A DNA stretch of 32,890 nt from G020353115 sp964640125 (GCA_964640125.1 CAZXGG010000041.1:1-32890), one strand, 5' to 3'; shown: positions 17,304 through 25,430, numbered from the stretch's first letter. A program made the numbers and translations. Notes: generated from the letters alone by a model not told the origin.

Positions 17304-18962
17304 ATGGCTCACGGAAAAGAAACCCCGAGACAAAAAATGATCGGTATGATGTATCTGGTGCTGACAGCCCTGCTGGCACTGAATGTATCGAAAGAAGCGG
17401 TGGAAGCTTTCAAGTTGATCGATGAAAGTCTCAACAAAACCATTGCAAACTTCAATGTCAAGAATAACCTGACATATGGAGAGTTTGATCGTGCAGCTGC
17501 AGAAAATCCTGTGAAAGCCGGGCCATGGAGAAATCAAGCCTATGAAGTGAAAGAGCGTTCCAAAGAAGTATTTGATCTAATTCAGGAACTGAAACTTGAA
17601 ATCGTTCGGGAAGCTGAAAAAGGGCATGCTGAAGAAGTGATCGAGGGAAACATCATTCATACCCGTGAAATTGAAAAGATTGATGATAACAACACGCCTT
17701 CTGAAATATTGATCGGTTCGGATAACAACGGAAAAGCATATGCACTGAAAGCAGCCATCGAAGATTATCGAGGGTTTCTTATCGAGACCCTCGATGGGAA
17801 AGGTCCCACAGCAGCCGAATCGATTGAGAGCAGCCTCAATACAGATGAGTTCAAAGAAAAGGACGGAAAAGTTAGCTCATGGGAATACCACAATTTCCAT
17901 ACCCTGCCACTGGTTGCAGTCGTGGCTGTGCTTTCAAAAATCCAGAATGATGTGAAGAATGCCGAAGCCGAAACCATCAACTTTCTCTACAACATGATCG
18001 ATGTAGGCGCCTTCAAATTCAACAAGCTGGTCCCAACAGTGATTGCCAAATCAAATTATATCCAGCAGGGCAGTGAATACAGTGCCGAAGTGTTTATTGC
18101 AGCAACCGATACAACCCAGAAACCAAGCATTTTAGTGGGTGATATCGACTCCACCCTGGTTGACGGGGTATGGCAGTACAAGATGAAAAGCGATAATCCT
18201 GAAAATGTCCCGATTGATAGCAGGGGGCGGGGAATCTATACGGTTACTCCCTCCGGCCTGGGAGATAAGGAGTGGGGTGGCTTGATCCAGATGGTTTCCC
18301 CCACGGACGGTTCAACGACAAGTTTCCCTTTCCATGCAGAATACCAGGTAGCCCCACCCACTGTCGTGGTATCACCAACCGCCATGAATATCCTTTATAT
18401 CGGACTGGAAAATCCGATTGACATCTCCGTACCTGGAGTGACTCCCGACAAAATCAGGGCAAGTATGTCAAATGGATCCCTGAGTAAGGGAAGGGTAAGA
18501 TACGGTAATAGAACCTATCCCGGTTCTTGGGTGGCAAAACCCAGAATCGGAAGTAACCAGGCTCAGATTACAGTTAACTCGGTAAAAGAGGATGGTACCA
18601 TGCAACGCCATGGAAATATAACCTTCAGGGTGAGAAAGCCACCACCACCGGTCGCGAAAATTGCAGGGAAAAAATCCGGAACCATTACAATGGCGGAGCT
18701 TAATGCACAACTCGGATTAGCTGCCGAAGTGGAAGACTTTGAATTTGATGTCCGGTATGTGGTTACATCGTTTAAAGTGCAAATTATCGCAAGAGGTCTT
18801 ATATCGGAAGAGCAATCAACCAACTACCGGTTTACAGATGCTCAAAAAGGCCTTATTAGTCAGCTTCGAAGAGGCAGCCAGGTTATGTTTACCGAAATCA
18901 GGGCTGTGGGACCAACCGGGGAAACGGAGGATCTTCCTTCTATTGTATTAAAAATAAACTAA
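17304..18962 (+). CDS. gldM: Type IX secretion motor protein GldM/PorM
   Basis: GldM is the periplasm-spanning rotor shaft of the T9SS. The 552-residue product starts MAHGKETPRQKMIGMMYLV with one membrane helix (about residues 12-28), as expected. A helical domain (residues 30-220) is followed by beta-rich domains with NKLVPTVIAKSNYIQQGSEY, VVVSPTAMNILYIGLENPIDI and FRVRKPPPPVAKIAGKKSG, the order known for D1-D4 of GldM. Length and order agree with the family (about 510-550). It is followed 13 bases later by gldN. No missing region is visible. Confidence 0.95.
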   Translation: MAHGKETPRQKMIGMMYLVLTALLALNVSKEAVEAFKLIDESLNKTIANFNVKNNLTYGEFDRAAAENPVKAGPWRNQAYEVKERSKEVFDLIQELKLEIVREAEKGHAEEVIEGNIIHTREIEKIDDNNTPSEILIGSDNNGKAYALKAAIEDYRGFLIETLDGKGPTAAESIESSLNTDEFKEKDGKVSSWEYHNFHTLPLVAVVAVLSKIQNDVKNAEAETINFLYNMIDVGAFKFNKLVPTVIAKSNYIQQGSEYSAEVFIAATDTTQKPSILVGDIDSTLVDGVWQYKMKSDNPENVPIDSRGRGIYTVTPSGLGDKEWGGLIQMVSPTDGSTTSFPFHAEYQVAPPTVVVSPTAMNILYIGLENPIDISVPGVTPDKIRASMSNGSLSKGRVRYGNRTYPGSWVAKPRIGSNQAQITVNSVKEDGTMQRHGNITFRVRKPPPPVAKIAGKKSGTITMAELNAQLGLAAEVEDFEFDVRYVVTSFKVQIIARGLISEEQSTNYRFTDAQKGLISQLRRGSQVMFTEIRAVGPTGETEDLPSIVLKIN

Positions 18963-18975
18963 GTACGTTGACGTC

Positions 18976-19818
18976 ATGAAGAGATTTGTTTTATTGTTCA
19001 TCAGTGCACTCCTGCTCTCAGGAATTAATCCTGTGCTGGGACAGGGAGTGGAGGGAATCTATGAAAAAGGCATTCATGAAAAGAAAGCGGTTCCCTATCC
19101 ACATTTGAGAGAAGCAGATGTGATGTGGTCGAAGCAACTGGTCCGGTTAATCGATCTGCGGGAGAAGATGAATCACTCCTTATACTACCCCACCGTGGAC
19201 ATGCCCGACCGGAAAAACCTTATGGGTGTGATCCTGGAAGCCATCCGAAGCGGAGAAGTGACTTCCATATTCAACTTTAATCCCCTGGATGACGAAATGA
19301 CAATTCCGATTCTACCCACTGAGGTTGAAGGCAAACTGGGTGCAGGTGTAGATACCTTTAACGTTGTCGATCCGGTTACCGGTTTGGAGGAACAGAACAT
19401 TGTCGAGCAACCTGTCAAACTTGAAGAGGTCAAACAGTATTTTATCAAAGAAGAGTGGTACTTCGATAAAAAACACTCTACCATGCAGGTTCGCATTATC
19501 GGCATTGCACCTGTCCGGGTATATCGGGATGATATCAGCAGACAGTCCTTGAGACAAGCCACCTTCTGGGTCTATTTCCCCGAACTGAGAGATGCCCTGG
19601 CACGCAATGAGGTGTTTAATCCCAACAACGATGCAAACCGGATTTCCTTTGACGATCTCTTTATGCAAAGACGTTTTAGCAGTACGATCCTTGGTCAATC
19701 CAACGTATATGATAACCGGAGGATCGCTGATTATGAAACAGGAAGAATGGCGCTGCTTGAAGCCGAACGGGTGAAGGAGTGGTTGATCAATACGGAACAC
19801 GATATGTGGGAGTATTAA
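18976..19818 (+). CDS. gldN: Type IX secretion protein GldN/PorN
   Basis: GldN/PorN is the periplasmic partner of GldK in the T9SS ring. The 280-residue product has a signal peptide (about residues 1-22, ending VLGQ) and the family features: READVMWSKQLVRLIDLREK, LYYPTVDMPDRKNLMGVIL, the WYFDKKHSTMQVRIIGIAPV strand pair and FWVYFPELRDALARNEVFN, and the late SFDDLFMQRRFSSTIL motif. It closes the gldKLMN block. A strong bidirectional hairpin terminator lies 17 bases after the stop. Confidence 0.95.
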   Translation: MKRFVLLFISALLLSGINPVLGQGVEGIYEKGIHEKKAVPYPHLREADVMWSKQLVRLIDLREKMNHSLYYPTVDMPDRKNLMGVILEAIRSGEVTSIFNFNPLDDEMTIPILPTEVEGKLGAGVDTFNVVDPVTGLEEQNIVEQPVKLEEVKQYFIKEEWYFDKKHSTMQVRIIGIAPVRVYRDDISRQSLRQATFWVYFPELRDALARNEVFNPNNDANRISFDDLFMQRRFSSTILGQSNVYDNRRIADYETGRMALLEAERVKEWLINTEHDMWEY

Positions 19819-19834
19819 GCCCCCGCTAACCGAT

Positions 19835-19868
19835 AAAAAACCCTCAGGCAAAACCTGAGGGTTTTTTT
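19835..19868. terminator. Bidirectional rho-independent terminator between gldN and manC
   Basis: A perfect 8-bp stem CCCTCAGG/CCTGAGGG (19841-19848 with 19854-19861) with a 5-base loop is flanked by six A on the left and seven T on the right. These A and T runs can extend the stem and supply the T-tract in both directions. It serves gldN on the plus strand and manC on the minus strand; the manC stop codon (19867-19869) overlaps its edge. Confidence 0.9.
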
Positions 19869-20958
19869 ATATGTAATCATCGCCCTTTTTCATCTGAACA
19901 TCCTGAACAATCTGTTTTATCATCTGCTCATCCTTCCGTTTACAAACCAGCAGGATATCATCCGACTCAACCACGATAAACTCCTCCAATCCCTGCAAAA
20001 CAACAAGTTTTTTCTTAGGCACCTTTATGATAGAATCTTTTACACCGTAGACAAAAATATTTTCCCCGGATGTTACGTTCATTTGATCATTCTTTTCCGA
20101 CTGTTCATACAATGAACCCCAGGTTCCCAGATCAGACCACCCGAAATCTGAACAGAGCACATAGACATTATCTGCTTTTTCCATTATTCCATAATCGATG
20201 GAAATGCTTTTCGCATTAGAGTAAGTTTCAAGGATGAACTCTTTTTCCTTGTCGGTATTATAAATGCCTTCTCCCTCTTTGAACAAGCTGTTCATTTCCG
20301 GAAGGTGATGTTCAAATGCTTCCATCACCGATTTTAACGACCAGATAAAGAGACCCGAATTCCAATAAAATTCCCCGCTTTCAAAAAACACTTTTGCCAA
20401 TTCCAAATCCGGTTTTTCAGTAAACGTCTTTATCTTCCTGAAGTTTTTGTTTCCTGCCAAACCCTGTCCGTTATTGATTTGTATGTAACCATAGCCTGTC
20501 TCGGGCCGGTCCGGTTTAATCCCCAGAGTAAGCAGGGCATCTCTATCCCTGACGAAGTCCATTCCTTCCAGAATAACCCGCTTGAATTCCTCCTCCCTCA
20601 GGATAAAATGATCGGATGGGGCAACAACAATCGTGGCATTGGGATTCATCTGCTGGATCCGATAATTTGCATAAGCAATACAGGGTGCGGTATTTTTCCG
20701 GAACGGTTCAAGCAGGATCTGTTTTGGGGGTATTTTGGGCAATTGCCGCTTTACCAGGCTACCATACTCTGAACTGGTCACTACAAAAATGTTCTTCTCA
20801 GGAAAAATATCGATAAACCGGTCATAGGTAAGCTGGAGAAGTGTTTTGCCAACACCCAGAATATCAAGGAATTGCTTTGGTTTGTCTTTCCGGCTGAGCG
20901 GCCAGAAACGACTTCCCACCCCCCCCGCCATAATAATGCAATAGTGATCCTTTTTCAT
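19867..20958 (-). CDS. manC: Mannose-1-phosphate guanylyltransferase
   Basis: This enzyme makes GDP-mannose from mannose 1-phosphate and GTP for surface glycans and fucose synthesis. The 363-residue protein has the nucleotidyltransferase signature MAGGVGSRFWPLSRKDKPKQF near residues 10-30, followed by VVAPSDHFI, ETGYGYIQ, KIKTFTEKP, FYWNSGLFIWS, SIDYGIMEKADNV and WSDLGTWGSLYEQ. It has only the GDP-mannose pyrophosphorylase domain and lacks the C-terminal phosphomannose isomerase (cupin) domain of long ManC/AlgA proteins, which is normal for Bacteroidota. A TACCTTTG promoter lies upstream, and the gene ends in the terminator shared with gldN. Confidence 0.93.
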   Translation of the reverse strand: MKKDHYCIIMAGGVGSRFWPLSRKDKPKQFLDILGVGKTLLQLTYDRFIDIFPEKNIFVVTSSEYGSLVKRQLPKIPPKQILLEPFRKNTAPCIAYANYRIQQMNPNATIVVAPSDHFILREEEFKRVILEGMDFVRDRDALLTLGIKPDRPETGYGYIQINNGQGLAGNKNFRKIKTFTEKPDLELAKVFFESGEFYWNSGLFIWSLKSVMEAFEHHLPEMNSLFKEGEGIYNTDKEKEFILETYSNAKSISIDYGIMEKADNVYVLCSDFGWSDLGTWGSLYEQSEKNDQMNVTSGENIFVYGVKDSIIKVPKKKLVVLQGLEEFIVVESDDILLVCKRKDEQMIKQIVQDVQMKKGDDYI

Positions 20959-20985
20959 GGTTGATGATCTCTGTTACAGGATGCC

Positions 20986-20993
20986 CAAAGGTA
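20986..20993 (-). promoter_or_regulatory. Bacteroidota -7 promoter element for manC
   Basis: On the minus strand the site reads TACCTTTG, a full TAnnTTTG match. It ends 27 bases upstream of the manC ATG (20958), giving a leader of about 22 bases. Confidence 0.55.
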
Positions 20994-21102
20994 TAAAAAT
21001 TGTAATACTCCCCGCAAGGATTATCTGACCAAAATAAATAAAAGAGTGGAAAACCCGTTTTCCATAAAATATTCTTAAATTTATGTTCCAATTCAGGTTT
21101 TA

Positions 21103-21843
21103 ATGAATATTATCTATCATATCGGGAACTATTTTATCCTTTTATCGAAAGTGTTTGCGAAACCCGAAAAGGGTAATATCTATTACAGGCAGATCACCCG
21201 GGAGATTATCAGCCTGGGAGTAAACTCTGTTGCAATTGTTGTGATCATATCGACATTCATGGGAGCCGTGATCACCTTACAAACCGCTTACAACACGGAA
21301 AATCCATTATTCCCATCTTACCTTATCGGCCTGGGGTGCCGCGATTCGATCATCCTTGAATTTTCCTCCACCATGGTTGCATTAATACTTGCCGGAAAAG
21401 TGGGATCCAATATCGCTTCAGAATTAGGGACCATGCGGGTTACTGAACAAATTGATGCCCTGGAGATCATGGGTGTAAATTCAGCCAGTTACCTGATCCT
21501 CCCCAAGATCATTGCCGCTGTTCTGTTCAATCCCCTGCTTACACTCATCAGTATTATTGTTGGCGTCTTCGGAGGATGGGTTGCCGGAACCTTAACGGGT
21601 GTAGTTACATCAGAAGATTTTATCTATGGAATTCAGTATGCATTCATTCCCTATTATATTACCTATTCCTTGATTAAAACCGTCTTTTTTGCCTTTATCA
21701 TAACATCTGTTTCAGCCTACCATGGATACTATGTTGAGGGGGGGGCACTTGAAGTTGGCAGATCGAGTACAAGAGCTGTGGTTTACAGCAGTGTGGTTAT
21801 CCTTCTGTTCAATGTTATTTTAACCCAGTTGCTTCTTTCATGA
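21103..21843 (+). CDS. mlaE: MlaE-type ABC transporter permease (phospholipid/organic solvent transport)
   Basis: MlaE permeases move phospholipids between the inner membrane and periplasmic MCE proteins. The 246-residue protein has about five hydrophobic segments and the family signatures: FMGAVITLQTAY, the LGCRDSIILEFSSTMVALILAGKVGSNIASELGTMRVTEQIDALEIMG block split over two lines of helices, and LPKIIAAVLFNPLLT. The C-terminal GGALEVGRSSTRAVV segment is also typical. The stop overlaps the ATG of the ATPase gene (ATGA, 21840-21843), so the pair is translationally coupled. The usual MCE partner (mlaD) is not in the window. The symbol is given by family membership. Confidence 0.92.
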   Translation: MNIIYHIGNYFILLSKVFAKPEKGNIYYRQITREIISLGVNSVAIVVIISTFMGAVITLQTAYNTENPLFPSYLIGLGCRDSIILEFSSTMVALILAGKVGSNIASELGTMRVTEQIDALEIMGVNSASYLILPKIIAAVLFNPLLTLISIIVGVFGGWVAGTLTGVVTSEDFIYGIQYAFIPYYITYSLIKTVFFAFIITSVSAYHGYYVEGGALEVGRSSTRAVVYSSVVILLFNVILTQLLLS

Positions 21844-22592
21844 TCACGGTCAAAAACATATCAAAATCATTTAACAATTTACCCGTACTGAAAGATATCT
21901 CGGTAACCTTTGAACAGGGAAAAACAAACCTGATTATCGGACAGAGCGGCTCGGGAAAAACTGTATTACTGAAAGCCATTGTCGGACTCCACGATATCGA
22001 TGAAGGAGAGATTCTTTATGGAGAAATCGTTTTCAACAAACTCAATTTCCATGAGAAAAAAGAGATCCGCAAACAGATGGGAATGCTTTTTCAGGGGAGT
22101 GCTCTGTTTGATTCAGCAACGGTTGAAGAAAATGTGATCTATCCGCTCGACATGTTTACAAAAATGGACCCGGAAGAAAAAAGGGAGCGGGCCAACTTTT
22201 GTCTGAACCGGGTAAATATTCATAACGCAAACCACCTCTATCCCTCCGAGATCAGTGGTGGAATGAAAAAAAGGGTGGGAATTGCCCGTGCTATAGCACT
22301 GAATCCGAAATATCTCTTTTGTGATGAGCCAAATTCAGGACTCGATCCGAAAACTGCCATCGTTATCGATGACCTGATCAAAGAAATAACCGAAGAATTC
22401 AATACCACAACCATTGTAAATACACACGACATGAACTCCGTGATGGAGATAGGAGCAAAAGTGGTATTCATCTTTGAGGGTGAAAAATGCTGGGAGGGAA
22501 CCAACCAGGATGTTCTGCATTCGGATAATGAAAAACTGAATGAATTTGTTTTTGCCAATAACCTGGCTAAACAGGTCAGGAATATCCATTGA
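21840..22592 (+). CDS. mlaF: MlaF-type ABC transporter ATPase
   Basis: This cytoplasmic ATPase partners the MlaE-type permease encoded just upstream. The 250-residue protein has Walker A GQSGSGKTV near residues 34-42, Q-loop MGMLFQGSALFDS, ABC signature ISGGMKKRVGIARAI, Walker B YLFCDEPNSGLDP and H-loop NTHDMNSV. The FQGSALFDSATVEENV form is typical of the MlaF/TtgA-like family rather than of importers for nutrients. The start ATG overlaps the mlaE stop by 4 bases. No third gene of the system follows; the next plus-strand gene is a PLP enzyme 218 bases later with its own promoter. Confidence 0.93.
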   Translation: MITVKNISKSFNNLPVLKDISVTFEQGKTNLIIGQSGSGKTVLLKAIVGLHDIDEGEILYGEIVFNKLNFHEKKEIRKQMGMLFQGSALFDSATVEENVIYPLDMFTKMDPEEKRERANFCLNRVNIHNANHLYPSEISGGMKKRVGIARAIALNPKYLFCDEPNSGLDPKTAIVIDDLIKEITEEFNTTTIVNTHDMNSVMEIGAKVVFIFEGEKCWEGTNQDVLHSDNEKLNEFVFANNLAKQVRNIH

Positions 22593-22761
22593 ATCCTTCC
22601 CTCCTGATTCATTGCCCAAACCCTTCTGCGAACCGTATTGTCTTGATTAAGAGTACCTGTTTACATGCAAATATGCTTTTTACATGAGTTGGCATTCTAA
22701 CATTTTGTCCATTAATTCTTAATAACATAGCCGTTCATTTTTATACCGGGATATGTTCGAT

Positions 22762-22769
22762 TACTTTTG
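22762..22769 (+). promoter_or_regulatory. Bacteroidota -7 promoter element for the Cys/Met PLP enzyme gene
   Basis: TACTTTTG is a full TAnnTTTG match in the 218-base gap after mlaF and ends 41 bases before the ATG at 22811. The remaining gap is AT-rich with short imperfect repeats (two copies of TTACATG around 22661-22683) and no coding signal. Confidence 0.5.
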
Positions 22770-22810
22770 CAGTAAATGAAGATTTTGTATGTTTTTAAAA
22801 AATTAAACCG

Positions 22811-23995
22811 ATGAAAACCAAAGAAAAAGGATTCAATACCAAACTTGTTCATGCCGGTGCTTTTGAAGATAATTTTGGGAGTGCAACGGTTCCCATCTAT
22901 CAAACATCCACATTTTCATTTCGGAATGCCCAGCACGGGGCAGATCTCTTCTCTGGAAAAGAGAAGGGTTACATTTACACCCGGATCGGAAATCCCACCA
23001 TCACGGCGCTGGAAGATAACATTGCCGAACTCGAAAATGGGTATGGAGGAATTGCAACCAGCTCGGGTATGGGCGCCACCAATACCATCTACATGACCTT
23101 TCTGGAAAGGGGGTCCCACATGATCAGTACAGCCTCTGTATATGGTCCTTCAAGAGGGGTTATGGAGAAACACTGGTCCCGGTTTGGTGTTGAATCAAGT
23201 TTTGTTGATACCTCCGATCTGAAAGCCATTGAACACGAAATCAGGCCGGAGACAAAGCTTCTCTATGTTGAGACACCCTCAAACCCCACCATGCAATTAT
23301 CGGATATTGAAGCATGTGCTTCTCTGGCCCATAAACATGGGATCCTTCTTGCCGTGGATAATACCTTCTCCAGCCCTTATCTTCAAAATCCCCTGGAACT
23401 GGGAGCCGATGTGGTTCTCCATTCCGTTACAAAATTTATAAACGGGCATGCTGATATTGTTGGAGGTATCATTGTTGCCAAAACGAAAGAGCATTATGAT
23501 CGGTTGCGGCATGTGATGACCAATCTCGGATGCAACATGGACCCTCACCAGGCATTTATGGTGTATCGCGGTGTGAAAACCCTTGCCTTGAGAATAGAAC
23601 GAGCTGAAGAAACAGCAAAGGAGATTGCCGAATGGCTTGAAAAGCATCCAAAGGTGGAATGGGTGAAATATCCCGGATTACCATCACACCCTCAATACGA
23701 ACTGGCAAAAAAACAGATGCGCGGATTTGGCTCAATGATCAGTTTTGAGTTAAAAGGGGGAATCTCAGCCGGAGAGAAACTGATGAACAATGTAACCATT
23801 GCTTTACTGGCAGTCTCACTGGGTGGGGTGGAATCCCTGATCCAGCATCCGGCATCCATGACCCACTCAGGTGTACCAAAGGAAGAACGATTGAAAGCAG
23901 GAATTACAGATGGCCTGGTAAGATACTCAGTTGGCATTGAAGATAAAGAAGATCTGATGAAGGACCTCCAACAGGCACTTGATAAAGTGGATTAA
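22811..23995 (+). CDS. Cys/Met metabolism PLP-dependent lyase (methionine gamma-lyase-like; specificity uncertain)
   Basis: This 394-residue fold-type I PLP enzyme belongs to the trans-sulfuration family (methionine gamma-lyase, cystathionine gamma-lyase/synthase, O-acetylhomoserine sulfhydrylase). Conserved marks are YIYTRIGNPTITALEDNIA near residues 55-75, ATSSGMGA, YVETPSNPTMQ, AVDNTFSSPYLQNPLELGADVVLHSVTKFINGHADIVGG with the Schiff-base lysine in SVTK, RGVKTL, and the C-terminal VSLGGVESLIQHPASMTH and RYSVGIED. The family active-site tyrosine is present in VYGPSRG (Tyr111), but the cysteine after YG in well-studied methionine gamma-lyases is Pro113 here. The substrate is therefore not settled. 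It is followed without any gap by a THEP1-like NTPase gene. Confidence 0.85.
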   Translation: MKTKEKGFNTKLVHAGAFEDNFGSATVPIYQTSTFSFRNAQHGADLFSGKEKGYIYTRIGNPTITALEDNIAELENGYGGIATSSGMGATNTIYMTFLERGSHMISTASVYGPSRGVMEKHWSRFGVESSFVDTSDLKAIEHEIRPETKLLYVETPSNPTMQLSDIEACASLAHKHGILLAVDNTFSSPYLQNPLELGADVVLHSVTKFINGHADIVGGIIVAKTKEHYDRLRHVMTNLGCNMDPHQAFMVYRGVKTLALRIERAEETAKEIAEWLEKHPKVEWVKYPGLPSHPQYELAKKQMRGFGSMISFELKGGISAGEKLMNNVTIALLAVSLGGVESLIQHPASMTHSGVPKEERLKAGITDGLVRYSVGIEDKEDLMKDLQQALDKVD

Positions 23996-24553
23996 TTGAA
24001 CCCGCCCAGCGTCTATATCATAACCGGTAAGCAGGGTGGAGGAAAAACATCATTTCTCTCTACACTTGTTAATCTGCTGAAAGAGAACAGCATTACCGTT
24101 GGTGGCATACTGGCAAAAGGAAAATGGGTTAATGACCAGCGTTCGGGATTCCAGCTGGTGGATCTGTCAACCGGGCAACATATGCCTCTGGCTTCTGTGA
24201 TAAGCAGAAAAAACTGGATCCCTCTGGGAAAATTTTTCTTTAACCCCGGATCCATCTCCTACGGAAATACCCTGCTTACCGGAGACGAAATACTGAAAAA
24301 AACAATCATTGTGCTCGATGAGATAGGCCCCTTTGATTTGCAGGGGGAGCTCTGGGCTAACGGACTTCACAAATTACGGAATAACTATTCAGGAATTCTT
24401 ATCCTGTCGGTAAGAGAAAAACTGGTCCGGCAGGTTATTCATCACTGGGAATTGCCCCATGCTGAAATCATCAATATCGACAGGATAAAGGTTGAAGATC
24501 TGGTGGAACGGCTAAAGGAATGCCTGAAAAGCGGGATTGAAAAAAATAGTTAA
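23996..24553 (+). CDS. THEP1-like nucleoside-triphosphatase (NTPase_1 family)
   Basis: This 185-residue P-loop protein has Walker A GKQGGGKTS near residues 12-20, the VGGILAKGKW strand, and Walker B IIVLDEIGPFDLQGELW. This layout matches the NTPase_1/THEP1 family, which hydrolyses nucleoside triphosphates in vitro and has unclear cellular roles. The TTG at 23996 starts immediately after the TAA of the upstream PLP-enzyme gene; no ATG is near the P-loop, so TTG is the only sensible start and translation is probably coupled. The link to sulfur amino-acid metabolism is an inference from this arrangement. Confidence 0.8.
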   Translation: MNPPSVYIITGKQGGGKTSFLSTLVNLLKENSITVGGILAKGKWVNDQRSGFQLVDLSTGQHMPLASVISRKNWIPLGKFFFNPGSISYGNTLLTGDEILKKTIIVLDEIGPFDLQGELWANGLHKLRNNYSGILILSVREKLVRQVIHHWELPHAEIINIDRIKVEDLVERLKECLKSGIEKNS

Positions 24554-24603
24554 CAGCCTCCTTCCGTTGCACTTTTCTTTTTCTTCCGGACAGAAACCCA
24601 ATG

Positions 24604-25278
24604 TTATCCGTATAAACGGATTGCCTCCAACGATTCCCTGTTCAATATCTTTATACTCTTACCATTCAGTTGGATGAGTTTGTCATTGTTGAACTCCGTG
24701 AGTATCCGGCAAACACTTTCGCGCGATGTGTCAACAAAATTGCCCAGTTCAACTCTTGACAACGGCATTTCAAATTCATCCTTGCCGTAAATGTCCTCTG
24801 CAAAAGATAACAGTGCATTCGCCAGTCGACCGTGAATGTTCCGCTGTGTTCTGTTGACACACTTTTCAAATGAACTCAATTCGCTACTGCATATCTCGAC
24901 AATCACTTCATAGGCAAATTTCCCGTTCTTAAAAATGAAATCCTTGAATATATCTTTATCAATAAAACAGACACTGGTGGGTTCAATGGCGGTTGCGGAA
25001 TAGTGATTTATTTTTTCGTTAAAGGTGGTCGGAATGCCTAAAAATGAAGGTGCTTTTGTAATCTTTGTGATTTGATTCTTTGCCGGTCCTGCAATGTGAA
25101 TCTTCACCAGCCCGCTCCTTAAAAAGATAATATTGGACGAAAATGCACCCTCCTTGAAAATGATATCGCCTTTTTTGAAGTATACCTGCGCACAATTGTT
25201 TCCCAGATTCTGCAACTCATTGGAGGTTAATGTCTTAACCGCAGCAGATTTTATTTTACAATCCAAACAATTATTCAT
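24604..25278 (-). CDS. Crp/Fnr family transcriptional regulator (FNR-like cysteines, CRP-like recognition helix)
   Basis: The 224-residue protein has an N-terminal cyclic-nucleotide-binding-like beta-roll (about residues 30-120), a dimer helix (125-150) and a C-terminal winged helix-turn-helix (about 168-215). The N-terminus CLDCKIK (Cys4, Cys7) followed by TSNELQNL resembles the start of E. coli FNR, and Cys104 in TSVCFID falls where FNR has Cys122. The remaining FNR ligand position is Ala13, while Cys29 lies elsewhere. The recognition helix SRESVCRIL (Arg186, Glu187, Arg191) copies the CRP pattern R-E-x3-R that reads TGTGA, and a perfect TGTGA-N6-TCACA site lies upstream of the gene. It probably controls the divergent Hdr/sulfur-carrier operon and itself. 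The effector (redox, iron-sulfur or ligand) is unknown. Confidence 0.9.
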   Translation of the reverse strand: MNNCLDCKIKSAAVKTLTSNELQNLGNNCAQVYFKKGDIIFKEGAFSSNIIFLRSGLVKIHIAGPAKNQITKITKAPSFLGIPTTFNEKINHYSATAIEPTSVCFIDKDIFKDFIFKNGKFAYEVIVEICSSELSSFEKCVNRTQRNIHGRLANALLSFAEDIYGKDEFEMPLSRVELGNFVDTSRESVCRILTEFNNDKLIQLNGKSIKILNRESLEAIRLYG

Positions 25279-25306
25279 GATTTTAGCCTTTCAATCACGT
25301 AGCATA

Positions 25307-25314
25307 CAAATGTA
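25307..25314 (-). promoter_or_regulatory. Bacteroidota -7 promoter element for the Crp/Fnr regulator gene
   Basis: On the minus strand the site reads TACATTTG, a full TAnnTTTG match. Transcription would begin near 25303, about 24 bases before the ATG at 25278. The operator at 25320-25335 would then be centred near -25, where binding should block RNA polymerase. Confidence 0.6.
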
Positions 25315-25319
25315 TTAAA

Positions 25320-25335
25320 TGTGAGCTAAATCACA
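25320..25335. promoter_or_regulatory. Crp/Fnr-type operator (perfect TGTGA-N6-TCACA palindrome)
   Basis: TGTGAGCTAAATCACA has perfect half-sites TGTGA (25320-25324) and TCACA (25331-25335) with a 6-base spacer, and flanking AAA and TAA also fit the E. coli CRP consensus. It lies between the Crp/Fnr gene and the divergent operon. It is centred at about -42 from the predicted plus-strand start site (class II activator position) and about -25 from the minus-strand start site (repressing position). Confidence 0.85.
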
Positions 25336-25357
25336 TAATAATTTACAGAATATCACG

Positions 25358-25365
25358 TATATTTG
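25358..25365 (+). promoter_or_regulatory. Bacteroidota -7 promoter element for the DsrE-TusA-Hdr operon
   Basis: TATATTTG is a full TAnnTTTG match and predicts a start site near 25369, 62 bases before the first ATG (25431). No clear -33 element is present, which fits a promoter that depends on an activator at the adjacent operator. Confidence 0.6.
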
Positions 25366-25430
25366 GTTGTTTTGATAGGAATTACAAGCTTCTTTTGAAC
25401 ATCCCATTTTTAACAATAAACTAAAACATC

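Larger units (their letters stand above)
25294..25359. repeat. Direct repeat ATCACGTA flanking the Crp/Fnr operator
   Basis: ATCACGTA occurs at 25294-25301 and again at 25352-25359, one copy on each side of the palindromic operator at 25320-25335. The right copy overlaps the first two bases of the plus-strand -7 element. They may be secondary protein sites or chance; an 8-mer pair within 60 bases is suggestive only. Confidence 0.35.
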
